This document shows, piece after piece, positions 54,816-63,303 of a stretch of DNA of 64,000 bases. Both the position numbers and the translations under genes were made by a program. How positions within the stretch are numbered: position 1 is the first letter of the stretch; every line of letters starts with the position of its first letter. The stretch is from Bacteroidales bacterium. GTDB lineage: Bacteria; Bacteroidota; Bacteroidia; Bacteroidales; UBA3824. The notes beneath the pieces are model-generated. The model made no database searches. It saw nothing but the letters and a program-made list of their open reading frames with translations, and was not told the DNA's origin. The stretch is from NCBI GenBank assembly GCA_017541145.1, contig JAFXZT010000150.1, forward strand, positions 42,483-106,482. Direction: 5' to 3'.

Positions 54816-54829
54816 CTTTTTATTTCAAA
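54800..54829 (-). promoter_or_regulatory. promoter of the zinc-ribbon membrane protein gene
   Basis: On the minus strand TTTG (54826-54829), 18 nt, then TAAATTTG (54800-54807). It is an exact mirror of the plus-strand promoter, so the two -7 elements abut back to back. Confidence 0.68.
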
Positions 54830-54857
54830 AACTTTTTTGTTAGAATAAACGTATAAA

Positions 54858-55832
54858 ATGTCAATCATTGATCAAATAAAATTGCCGATAAAGGATGAGC
54901 TTGAAAAATTTTCTCCTTATTTCAAGAATCAACTGCATTCGGAAAATAGGTTGCTGAATTTTGCCATCAATTACAGCTTGCGAACCAAAGGAAAACAAAT
55001 GCGTCCGATGTTGGTTTTCCTTTGTTGTAAAGTTCTCGGTAACACTTCGGAAAGTACTATGGTAGCGGCTTCGCTTATTGAACTGCTTCATAGTGCCACG
55101 CTTATTCACGATGATGTGATTGACGAAAGTTTTTACAGAAGAGGTTTCTTCTCGATTTTTGCGCTTTGGAAGGCGAAAATTGCGATTTTGCTCGGCGATT
55201 ATTTTCTTGCTCAAGGTCTTCTTATGAGTTTGAAATACAAAAAATACGAGGTTCTCGATATTGTTTCGCAAGCTGTTCGCGATATGTCGGAAGGCGAATT
55301 GGAACAACTGGAAAAAGCTAACCGTTTGAATATCACCGAGGAATCATATTATGTTATAATCCGAAAAAAAACCGGAGCGTTGATTTCGGCATGTTGTGAG
55401 GCGGGAGCTTTCAGTAGTGGTGCTTCGGCTGAAGATGTGGCTTTGATGAAAAAATTCGGTACGCTTATCGGTATGGCTTTCCAAATCAAAGATGATCTTT
55501 TCGATTATCAGAAAACAGGTTTTATTGGTAAACCAAAATATAATGATATTCAAGAGCGGAAACTTACTTTACCCGTTATTTACGCTGTAAATCAAGCAGA
55601 TATTGTAGATAGAAAAAGAATATTGCGTAAATTCCGCAAAAGGTCGAAATCTGCAAGTGATATTCAAACTATTGTGGATTTTGTAAAAAACAACGGGGGA
55701 GTGGAGTACGCTTGCAAAAAGATGAACGATTTGCACGATGAGGCTGTCGGTTTGTTATCTAAATTTCCTGATTCTCAGGCTAAACAGTCTTTGATTCTTT
55801 TGGCAGATTATATCGTTCAGCGAGATAAATAA
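54858..55832 (+). CDS. trans-polyprenyl diphosphate synthase
   Basis: This enzyme makes the isoprenoid side chain, here most likely for menaquinone. The 324-aa protein has the first Asp-rich motif HDDVID (Asp85, Asp86, Asp89) preceded by LIELLHSATLI, the RRG motif and the second Asp-rich motif QIKDDLFDYQ. KLTLPVIYA is also typical. The DDxxD form suggests a long-chain synthase rather than geranyl or farnesyl synthase, but chain length cannot be read reliably. It is 38 bp upstream of the LEA2-like lipoprotein gene. Confidence 0.93.
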   Translation: MSIIDQIKLPIKDELEKFSPYFKNQLHSENRLLNFAINYSLRTKGKQMRPMLVFLCCKVLGNTSESTMVAASLIELLHSATLIHDDVIDESFYRRGFFSIFALWKAKIAILLGDYFLAQGLLMSLKYKKYEVLDIVSQAVRDMSEGELEQLEKANRLNITEESYYVIIRKKTGALISACCEAGAFSSGASAEDVALMKKFGTLIGMAFQIKDDLFDYQKTGFIGKPKYNDIQERKLTLPVIYAVNQADIVDRKRILRKFRKRSKSASDIQTIVDFVKNNGGVEYACKKMNDLHDEAVGLLSKFPDSQAKQSLILLADYIVQRDK

Positions 55833-55870
55833 TTGAAATAGTAACTTAAATATTTTAATAAAAAGAAATT

Positions 55871-56470
55871 ATGAAAAAAAAGATTACAAGATTAGCGATT
55901 TTTGCCATTATGCTTTTGGGCTTTTATGGCTGCGCTTCGCTTTCGGGATTAACAAATTTTGTTAAGTGCAATTTTGATTTTAACAGTGTTTCGGATGTTA
56001 CACTTTGCAATATCAACGTTTCCAACAAAAATTCGGTAAAGGATTTTTCTGTACTTGACGGTGTTAATTTAGCTAAAGCGTTTTTAACTAAGGATTTTCC
56101 GCTTTCACTTAATGTAAATGTTGACGTAAAGAATCCTAATTCTACAACTGCTCGTCTTGATGGTTTTGATTACATTCTTTGGATTGATAATACCAAAATG
56201 ACATCGGGTTCTATGTCAAAACAAGTGATTGTAGGTGCAAATCAAACTGTAATGATGCCGGTAAATTTTTCGGTAAATCTTCAAGAGATTTTAACTTCTG
56301 AAACCAAAGACAAATTGATAAGTTTCGGTTGCGGACTTGCTACTAAAAATGCTGATGCTTCCAGAGTAAAACTTTCGTTGAAACCATATTTTACTATCGG
56401 AACAAAAGTTATGAAGTTTCCGTCTTATATTACAATCGGCGGTGATAAACTTATGCCTTCAGAATATTAG
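55871..56470 (+). CDS. LEA2-like lipoprotein
   Basis: The 199-aa protein has a lipoprotein signal (FAIMLLGFYGC, Cys21) and a beta-rich domain with FPLSLNVNVDVKNPNSTTA and LDGFDYILWIDN. These resemble LEA type 2 (WHy) domains found in several bacterial exported proteins. It probably sits in the periplasm attached to a membrane. The function is unknown; in plants the domain is linked to desiccation stress, which should not be carried over. A terminator follows at 56497-56527. Confidence 0.75.
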   Translation: MKKKITRLAIFAIMLLGFYGCASLSGLTNFVKCNFDFNSVSDVTLCNINVSNKNSVKDFSVLDGVNLAKAFLTKDFPLSLNVNVDVKNPNSTTARLDGFDYILWIDNTKMTSGSMSKQVIVGANQTVMMPVNFSVNLQEILTSETKDKLISFGCGLATKNADASRVKLSLKPYFTIGTKVMKFPSYITIGGDKLMPSEY

Positions 56471-56496
56471 ATTTTTTTTTTACCATATTTTGTTTC

Positions 56497-56527
56497 AGGG
56501 AATATCTTTACGGATGTTCCCTTTTTT
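56497..56527 (+). terminator. terminator of the LEA2-like gene
   Basis: AGGGAATATC (56497-56506) pairs with GATGTTCCCT (56513-56522, one G-U pair) around TTTACG and is followed by a T-run. Confidence 0.85.
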
Positions 56528-56543
56528 GTTGGTATTTGTTACG

Positions 56544-56584
56544 AAAAAAATCCCCGATGTTACAAATTTAGCATCGGGGATTTT
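56544..56584. terminator. terminator of waaA, bidirectional
   Basis: A 13-bp perfect stem AAAATCCCCGATG (56547-56559) / CATCGGGGATTTT (56572-56584) has a 12-nt loop. Seven A residues on its left form the U-tract of minus-strand RNA. It lies just downstream of the waaA stop. Confidence 0.88.
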
Positions 56585-56613
56585 AATTTTTTATTATGTG
56601 TTATGATTTTTCT

Positions 56614-57846
56614 TTAGAATTCAGCTTCTTTGAGGATGATGTCGCCTGCTCCGAGGTTTTTCTTAACGTATGTTAGTGAAATTTCGCCGGCATGTTTCAA
56701 TAGCGATTTATCCGATAAATAACGCTCTAAAACAGAGTATAATTCGTCGGCATTTCGGATTGTACAAGCACTGCCGAGCGATACCAGGTCAACAGCTTCT
56801 TTAAACTTTTTGTAGTTTGTACCGAAAACTACAGGTATACTGTAACTTACTGCTTCCAAAATATTGTGAATTCCTGCTCCGAATCCGCCGCCGACGTAAG
56901 CAATTTCTGCGTATTTGTACAGTTTTGACAGCATTCCGATATTGTCAATTATCAATACTTTGTTTTCTGTAATATTTTTTTCGTTGGCTTGAGAAAATCT
57001 TATAAATTTTTGTTTGATATTTTTCTCAATTGATTGTAAATGAGCCTCATGAATCTCGTGAGGAGCTATTATGAGTTTTACATCATGATTTTCTTCCAAT
57101 TTGTTCAACGCATCGAAAATCAGTTCCTCGTCAGGCGGCCAGCTTGAACCTGCTACTATTATCCTTGAGTCTTGTACAAATTTGTCTACAAGTGGAATAT
57201 TTTCAGCTGTTTGTGTAATTTGACAAACACGGTCGAATCTTGTATCACCGGCAATTGTAACATCGTTGATACCGTTTTGTTTTAACAGTTTTACCGAGTT
57301 TTCGTCTTGTACAAACAAGCGGTTGAAAAATCCCAAAACTTTTTTATATTTCTTGCCATACCATTTAAAAAATATCTGATTTTCTCTAAAAATGGTTGAG
57401 AAGATATATAATGGAATATTTCTTTGGTGTACTTCGCTGAGGAAATTGTACCAAAAATCATATTTTACAAAAAATACAACTTTTGGATTTACAATATCTA
57501 AGAAACGTTTTGCATTAGTCGGAGTGTCCGCCGGCATGTAGCAAACGTAGTCTGCACCTTTGTAATCTTTACGGATTTCGTATCCTGAAGGCGAAAAGAA
57601 TGTTAATATAATTTTGTAGTCAGGATGTTTTTCACGGAATTTTTCCATTACCGGACGTCCTTGCTCAAATTCTCCTAATGAACTAACATGAAACCATGCG
57701 TTTTTATCGGTTGCTTTTACGTTTTTCTCCAAATTCTCAAAAAGTTGTTTTCTACCGTTGCTGTAGAGTTTGGCTTTTTCGTTGAAAGGTGAAATAATTT
57801 TTGCACCGAAATTGTACAATTTTATTCCTAATGTATATAAAAACAT
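56614..57846 (-). CDS. waaA: 3-deoxy-D-manno-octulosonic acid (Kdo) transferase
   Basis: WaaA (KdtA) adds Kdo to lipid A precursors at the inner membrane, the first step of LPS core assembly. The 410-aa protein has the N-terminal anchor segment, the GT30 signature HVSSLGEFEQGRPV with its catalytic-type Glu, VFFVKYDFWYNFL and, in the C-terminal half, VAGSSWPPDEELI, IAPHEIHE and AYVGGGFGAGIHNILEA. The length is normal. A minus-strand -7 (TAACTTTG, 57867-57874) is upstream. It sits alone between two small gene groups. Confidence 0.95.
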   Translation of the reverse strand: MFLYTLGIKLYNFGAKIISPFNEKAKLYSNGRKQLFENLEKNVKATDKNAWFHVSSLGEFEQGRPVMEKFREKHPDYKIILTFFSPSGYEIRKDYKGADYVCYMPADTPTNAKRFLDIVNPKVVFFVKYDFWYNFLSEVHQRNIPLYIFSTIFRENQIFFKWYGKKYKKVLGFFNRLFVQDENSVKLLKQNGINDVTIAGDTRFDRVCQITQTAENIPLVDKFVQDSRIIVAGSSWPPDEELIFDALNKLEENHDVKLIIAPHEIHEAHLQSIEKNIKQKFIRFSQANEKNITENKVLIIDNIGMLSKLYKYAEIAYVGGGFGAGIHNILEAVSYSIPVVFGTNYKKFKEAVDLVSLGSACTIRNADELYSVLERYLSDKSLLKHAGEISLTYVKKNLGAGDIILKEAEF

Positions 57847-57903
57847 CTCCTTATATTTTTGTTCGGCAAAGTTAGAAATAAAATTTGAAACTTAAAAAAT
57901 TAA

Positions 57904-58467
57904 TTACCACGGTCTGTCAATCATTGTTCCGCCGTCCCAAACATAAACATATTCTTCGTCGGTCATTGTATTTCCTTTGTCTACATAAACTAAACAATGT
58001 ATTGAGTTTTCGCTGAAAGAAAATATTTCGTCATAACCGTTGCTGATTTCTGTCAATCTTTTGAATTGTGGTTCGGTTTCGGCGGTTGATAGTTCTTGGT
58101 TTTCAAATTTCATTGCTGAGAGTTCGTCGGTATAATACGAATCTTTTTCCGTAACTTTTGATATATAGATTTTCCATCCGCTGTAATCTTTGTACGGATA
58201 TGCTTGAATTTTGTAGGTAATATTGTAACCATTTTCTGAGTACGATACTTTGGCGCCGTTGTCTTTGTAGACAAATTCGTTTTCATGTCCGGTTTTCAAC
58301 GCTTTTACTACTTCTTTCAAGTCAAATTCTTTTTGTTTGTTATCTGTTTTTGGTACAGATGTTACATTTTTAGTACCGATAAATTTGTCCGTTTGGTTTT
58401 CGCCGCTATTGCACGAACAAAATGTCAACGCCAAAAATAGTAATATCAAATTTGTTGTCTTCTTCAT
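57904..58467 (-). CDS. uncharacterised lipoprotein
   Basis: The 187-aa product has a lipoprotein-type signal with Cys residues at 17 and 19 (LALTFCSCNSG); either could be lipidated. The mature part has no family I recognise. It is beta-rich and acidic, with AKVSYSENGYNITYKIQAYP and EYVYVWDGGTMIDRPW at the end. It lies upstream of waaA on the same strand (57 bp). Confidence 0.7.
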   Translation of the reverse strand: MKKTTNLILLFLALTFCSCNSGENQTDKFIGTKNVTSVPKTDNKQKEFDLKEVVKALKTGHENEFVYKDNGAKVSYSENGYNITYKIQAYPYKDYSGWKIYISKVTEKDSYYTDELSAMKFENQELSTAETEPQFKRLTEISNGYDEIFSFSENSIHCLVYVDKGNTMTDEEYVYVWDGGTMIDRPW

Positions 58468-58500
58468 AATAATTTTGTTTGATTTAAATTGTATAATGAT

Positions 58501-58585
58501 GCTGTCTAAAATGGCTCATTGGAACGCAGTCGGCTTGCATGCAAGTACTTGTAACGCTGACGAGCCGTCCTCATTCCTCTTTTCT
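58501..58585. other. GC-richer gap between two minus-strand genes
   Basis: This short gap is noticeably richer in G and C than the spacers elsewhere in the window. It contains the perfect 12-bp palindrome CTTGCATGCAAG near 58534-58545. No open frame is credible and no known RNA family is recognised. Confidence 0.35.
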
Positions 58586-58589
58586 ATAT

Positions 58590-58632
58590 AAAAAACGGAC
58601 ATCAAATCAACAAATTGTCAATTTGATGTCCG
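58590..58632 (-). terminator. terminator of the dehydratase activator gene
   Basis: CGGACATCAAAT (58596-58607) pairs with ATTTGATGTCCG (58621-58632) around a 13-nt loop. A-residues at 58590-58595 give the minus-strand U-tract. It is 23 bp after the stop of the large gene. Confidence 0.88.
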
Positions 58633-58654
58633 AGATGTTACAGATGTTTCTTTT

Positions 58655-61600
58655 CTACAAGTTTTTCAGCATGAAATACAATCGGTTTGTGATGTTAACA
58701 TCAGATGCTCCGTCGTCGTAATCCAAAAACAAAAGATTCAGATTCGGATATTTCTTTCTGAGTTTTTTCTCGATACCTTTCGCAATTATCTGATTTGCAA
58801 TACATCCAAATGGTTGTACGCTGATAACATTATTGATACCTTGTTTTGCGAATGATGATATTTCCGCACTTATTAGCCAACCTTCGCCAAATTGGTTGGA
58901 CAGGCTCAGAGTATCTTCTGCATCTTTTGCTATCTGTTTGATGTTTTCCAACACAAACGGAAATTTCGATTTCTCCAACACTTTTTGCGCTTTGTTTAGC
59001 GCATTGTTGATATAGGCTTTGAAATATTCCAAAAGTACCCAAACCGAGAATTTCTTGTGCGAAAGATTCATTTCCCAATTCTTCTTGATATTTACAATTT
59101 CTTGGGTGAAAAATTCTAATATCGGCGGAAATACTACTTCTACACCTTCTTCTACAAGTTTGTCTGAAATAAATCTGTGTCCAAACTTGTTGTATTTTAC
59201 GTAGATTTCGCCTACGATACCAATTTTCGGAACTTCTTTGTTGTGGATGTCGATACGGTTGGCCTCTTCCACCATTTGTTCCATCAGTTCGTAAATCTTT
59301 TTGGGTTGCTTAAACGGAACTTCCTCTTTAAGCAATTCCATGTATTTTTCTTTGAATCTTAATGTTTCGCCTTTGTTCTTTTCTCTTACTACCAAGATAT
59401 AATAAAGTCGTAACAATGTATCTACATAAATTGCTACAGGCAACATCGTCGGCATTAGTTTCATCCAATTGATATTGAAACCGGGTTGTGGATTAATTGT
59501 TTTACCGGCTGTTCCTACTGTAATAATCGGGATGTCGGGATAGCCTGCCGATATCAAAGCTTTTTTCATCAACGCGATGTACGATGAGGCACGGCATTGT
59601 CCTCCCGTTTGGGTGATTGCAAATGCTATTTTGTTGCGGTCGTATTGACCTTCTTTCAACGCTTTTATCATATCGCCGATTACTATTGTTGCCGGATAAC
59701 AAATCTCGTTGTTGGCGTATCTCAATCCCCAATTTACCGAGTTTTTGTCCGGCTTGGGCAGATTTACAAGATTGTAACCGCTCATCTTGAAAAATTCAGG
59801 CAAGATGTCTGAATATCCTTCTGCGAAGTATGGCGCTAATATCGTTCTGTGACGGTCTTCGATTCCAAATGGCTTTACTGTTTCCCTTACGTGACGTGCA
59901 GGACGGTTTTTCAAGTCCATTACTTTGAAAGATTCCATCAACGAACGTATTCTTAATAATATCGAACCTGTAGAATTTATTTCGTCGATTCTTATTATCG
60001 TATTGCTTTTGCCCGCAGCGCGCAATATATCGGTACATTCGTCTACCAAAACTGCATCCGGACCGCAGCCAAATGAATTTAGTTGTACAAATGTTATATT
60101 CTGATCCTGTTCTGCTACCCATTGTGCAGCGTTGAGTATTCTGTTTGGATATGCCCATTGCGGAATTATCTGCAAATCCATTACATCAAGATATGCCGAA
60201 AGCGAATCTTCACTGATAACATTTGCTCCCAAATCGGCAATTATATCCGGTGTTTTCTGGTTGATTAATGGATCGGCATGATAAGGGCGTCCTGCCAATA
60301 CTACAAGCAGTTTGTTTTCCAGTTTTGACTTTTCTACGATTTCCATTGCCTTCACTGCTATTTGCGAACGATATTCCGATTGTGATTGCAATGCTTTCTT
60401 GAAGGCTTTTTTTATCGTACTGCTTTCTATTCCCAACGATTTGAGATATTTCTTGCAGGTTTTGTACAATAATTCTTCGTCGTTGAAATTTACATTCGGA
60501 CTGTCCATCGGAATTCCGTATTTTCCTTCTGTGTCCATTGAACTGCGTATTACATCTGCATATCCCGATACAATAGGACAGTTGAACGAGTTTTCTGTAT
60601 TCTTGAATTCGTTTTTCTCGTATGTTACAAGCGGATAAAATATTCTGTCCGGCTTTTGTTCCACAGCCCACATAATATGACCGTGTACAATTTTGGCAGG
60701 GAAACAGATATTATCACTCATGATAGTTCCTGCTCCGGTTTCGTACATCTTCATTGTTGTGGGCGGAGTGCTGATTACTTGGATATTACACTCTGTAAAC
60801 AATGTATGCCAAAACGGATAATTGGAATATTGATTCAATACTCTCGGTATAGCTATCGTTAATTTCGGGTTCGAGAGTTTTTTGTCACGGTCAAAAAGTA
60901 ATTTGTATCTTATGGCAAACAAGTTTTCTCCCTTTTCGGTTTTTTCGCCTTTGGAGTTGAATACTTTTTGACATTTGTTACCTGAATAGTAGGTAGATTT
61001 GTTGTTGAATTTAAATGCTGTTACAAGACAATTGTTTTCGCAGCCTTTGCAAAGTATTTGTTTGTTGGTATATTCCAACGCTTTGTCAACATTTTCCAAT
61101 GTAACAAATGTTCCGTGATTTTTACCTTCTTTTTCGTATTTGGCTTTTGCAAAAATTGCCGCGCCGAATGCTCCCATCATTTCAGGACTGTCGGTACTTG
61201 TAAGCTTTTTGCCGGTAAGTACTTCCAATGCACGGTATACTGCCGGATTCTTAAATGTTCCGCCTTGTACAACTATTGTTTCTCCAAGCTCGTTGAAGTT
61301 TTTCAACTTCAATACTTTGAACAACGCATTTTTGATTACCGAATAAGCCAAACCTGCTGATATATCGCTTACTGTAGCGTTTTCTCTCAACGATTGCTTT
61401 ACCTTGGAATTCATGAAAACAGTACATCTTGTACCCAAATCGCAAGGAGCATTACTTGTGCATGCAATTTGTGCAAATTCAGGTGTTTTCAGTCCTAAAG
61501 TCTTAGCAAATGTTTCAATAAACGAACCGCAACCCGCAGAACAACTTTCATTTAACTCTATTCTGTTGATTACGCCGTTTTGTATGAATATCGCTTTCAT

Positions 61601-62908
61601 GTCCTGACCGCCGATATCCATGATAAAGTCAACCTTGGGATTAAGATATTTTGCTGCGCTGAAATGGGCGAGTGTTTCTACAATCCCATAGTCAATACCA
61701 AGAGCAGCTTTTACCAAATCTTCGCCGTAGCCGGTAACTGCCGAGGCGGTAATACTTAAACCTTTTTCTTGAAGAGTCTGCTTATTGTCCTCATAGAAAG
61801 ACTTCAACGCGTCGTGAATTTTTCCAAGAGTATTGCCGTCGTTGTTGGTATAATGAGAATAAATCAATTCGTTTTGTTCACCCATGATTACAACTTTGGA
61901 AGTTGTACTGCCGGAATCTATACCGAGGTACAGAGTTTTTCCTGTATAATCTTCAAGTGTAGTTTTCTTGGGGTTGACAATATTTCTGTCCTTCAACCAT
62001 TGATTGTATTCGTTTTCGTCCTTGAAAAGCGGAGTAAGACGGTCTTTGGGTTCAATTACAATATTTTGTGATTTTTCGAATAATTGCAATAATTCCGAAA
62101 TCTTGTGCTCCTGTTCGCCTTCTGCTTCGAGAGCTGCGCCTTGAGCCGGAAAATATTCCGAAAATGTCGGAACAATCATATCCTCTTCGGTTAAATGCAT
62201 GGCGTTGAGCATCTTGTTGCGCAAATTAGGCATAAAAGTAAGCGGTCCGCCGATAAACATCACTTTGGCTTTTACCTCAAAACCTCTCGACAAAGTGTTG
62301 AGTGTTTGAATGCCAACAGCATGGAAAATGCTTGATGCGATATCCGCTTTTTCTACTTTTCGGGCAAGAAGATTTTGAATATCGGTTTTGGCGAAAACTC
62401 CGCATCTGGATGCAATAGGATAGTGGTTTTGACTTTGTTCTGCCAAACCGTTCATTTCTTCGATTTTTACATTCAAGAGTGTTGCCATCTGTTCGATAAA
62501 AGCACCTGTACCACCGGCGCAATTACCGTTCATTCTGATGTCCGGACTTTTACCCTTTTGAAAAAATATCATTTTAGTATCTTCGCCACCGATATCAATC
62601 AGAGTAGATACTTCCGGGTACTTGGCTTCCACTACATCGGTCGCCGCAATTACTTCTTGTACAAATTTAATATTGTTTCTTTCGCTTACGCCCATACCGG
62701 CAGTACCGGTAATTGCGCACGATACACTTATATCACCAAGTTTTTCCTGTGCATTTTTAAGTGCTTGAGTTAGAACTTGATAAATAAAAGTGTTATGTTT
62801 TCCGTATTGATTAAAAACGATTTCTCCTTTGTTGTTAAATATAATAATCTTTGCAGTTGTGGAGCCGATGTCGATCCCAAGTCTGTAATTGTTAGCGGAT
62901 TGAGTCAT
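58655..62908 (-). CDS. 2-hydroxyacyl-CoA dehydratase activator, giant fused form
   Basis: From the ATG at 62908 the product is 1,417 aa. It has two consecutive BadF/HgdC-type ASKHA ATPase domains (GIDIGSTTAKIIIF and LGIDSGSTTSKVVIM), each with a cluster-ligand-like Cys (NGNCAGGTGAF; NESCSAGCGSF). A DUF2229/HgdB-like part follows with CKGCENNC, DNICFPAKIVHGH, FGCGPDAV and GGQCRASSY. Such activators reduce a [4Fe-4S] dehydratase partner at ATP cost, a reaction typical of strict anaerobes. The upstream ATG at 62944 coincides with the expected transcription start and is less likely. The substrate is unknown. Confidence 0.9.
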   Translation of the reverse strand: MTQSANNYRLGIDIGSTTAKIIIFNNKGEIVFNQYGKHNTFIYQVLTQALKNAQEKLGDISVSCAITGTAGMGVSERNNIKFVQEVIAATDVVEAKYPEVSTLIDIGGEDTKMIFFQKGKSPDIRMNGNCAGGTGAFIEQMATLLNVKIEEMNGLAEQSQNHYPIASRCGVFAKTDIQNLLARKVEKADIASSIFHAVGIQTLNTLSRGFEVKAKVMFIGGPLTFMPNLRNKMLNAMHLTEEDMIVPTFSEYFPAQGAALEAEGEQEHKISELLQLFEKSQNIVIEPKDRLTPLFKDENEYNQWLKDRNIVNPKKTTLEDYTGKTLYLGIDSGSTTSKVVIMGEQNELIYSHYTNNDGNTLGKIHDALKSFYEDNKQTLQEKGLSITASAVTGYGEDLVKAALGIDYGIVETLAHFSAAKYLNPKVDFIMDIGGQDMKAIFIQNGVINRIELNESCSAGCGSFIETFAKTLGLKTPEFAQIACTSNAPCDLGTRCTVFMNSKVKQSLRENATVSDISAGLAYSVIKNALFKVLKLKNFNELGETIVVQGGTFKNPAVYRALEVLTGKKLTSTDSPEMMGAFGAAIFAKAKYEKEGKNHGTFVTLENVDKALEYTNKQILCKGCENNCLVTAFKFNNKSTYYSGNKCQKVFNSKGEKTEKGENLFAIRYKLLFDRDKKLSNPKLTIAIPRVLNQYSNYPFWHTLFTECNIQVISTPPTTMKMYETGAGTIMSDNICFPAKIVHGHIMWAVEQKPDRIFYPLVTYEKNEFKNTENSFNCPIVSGYADVIRSSMDTEGKYGIPMDSPNVNFNDEELLYKTCKKYLKSLGIESSTIKKAFKKALQSQSEYRSQIAVKAMEIVEKSKLENKLLVVLAGRPYHADPLINQKTPDIIADLGANVISEDSLSAYLDVMDLQIIPQWAYPNRILNAAQWVAEQDQNITFVQLNSFGCGPDAVLVDECTDILRAAGKSNTIIRIDEINSTGSILLRIRSLMESFKVMDLKNRPARHVRETVKPFGIEDRHRTILAPYFAEGYSDILPEFFKMSGYNLVNLPKPDKNSVNWGLRYANNEICYPATIVIGDMIKALKEGQYDRNKIAFAITQTGGQCRASSYIALMKKALISAGYPDIPIITVGTAGKTINPQPGFNINWMKLMPTMLPVAIYVDTLLRLYYILVVREKNKGETLRFKEKYMELLKEEVPFKQPKKIYELMEQMVEEANRIDIHNKEVPKIGIVGEIYVKYNKFGHRFISDKLVEEGVEVVFPPILEFFTQEIVNIKKNWEMNLSHKKFSVWVLLEYFKAYINNALNKAQKVLEKSKFPFVLENIKQIAKDAEDTLSLSNQFGEGWLISAEISSFAKQGINNVISVQPFGCIANQIIAKGIEKKLRKKYPNLNLLFLDYDDGASDVNITNRLYFMLKNL

Positions 62909-62941
62909 TTTTATTTTGTTACTTCTCTTGAAAATTTGGCG

Positions 62942-62949
62942 CAAAGATA
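62942..62949 (-). promoter_or_regulatory. -7 element of the dehydratase activator gene
   Basis: Minus-strand TATCTTTG fits TAnnTTTG. It lies 33 bp upstream of the ATG at 62908. No clear -33 element is seen. Confidence 0.4.
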
Positions 62950-63303
62950 CGCATTTTTTTTCTGTTACTGCTTTTTAGTTGTCAAAATTTTTCTTTGGAG
63001 GTTAACATGAAATTTTTTAATTCAACTTTTGCAAATATATAACCATGAAATCCACGTAAAAAGTTTTTTTAAACCGTACACACGGGGATATTTTCAATTT
63101 TCAATTTTTCAATTTTTCAATTTTCCAAGTTCCGGGGATTTAAAAACTTCGGTTTACATCCCTGTCTATAATCAAACATCACTCCGTGGTTGCATTTTGT
63201 AATTGAAATGATTTTTGATTTTAATATTGTAGCCGCGATGTTATATAATGGACGGGGTGTTGTCGTCAATGACATAAATCCCCGTAACATTTACGAATTT
63301 GTT
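62950..63303. other. spacer with short tandem repeats before the Rpn-like gene
   Basis: No gene is seen. Five units of TTTT(T)CAA-type sequence run from 63091 to 63128. ACGGGGAT (63082-63089) and ATCCCCGT (63278-63285) form an inverted pair about 190 bp apart, and another CGGGGAT lies at 63133-63139. The pattern may be the edge of a mobile or recombining unit, but no target-site duplication can be shown. Confidence 0.35.

Noticed and set aside
62777..63010. 77-codon plus-strand open frame across the start of the dehydratase activator gene
   Set aside because: It is antisense to the conserved N-terminus of the large gene and to its promoter region.
63091..63128. TTTT(T)CAA repeats as a CRISPR array
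   Set aside because: Units are 7-8 bp, directly adjacent and without spacers. There are no cas genes in the window.
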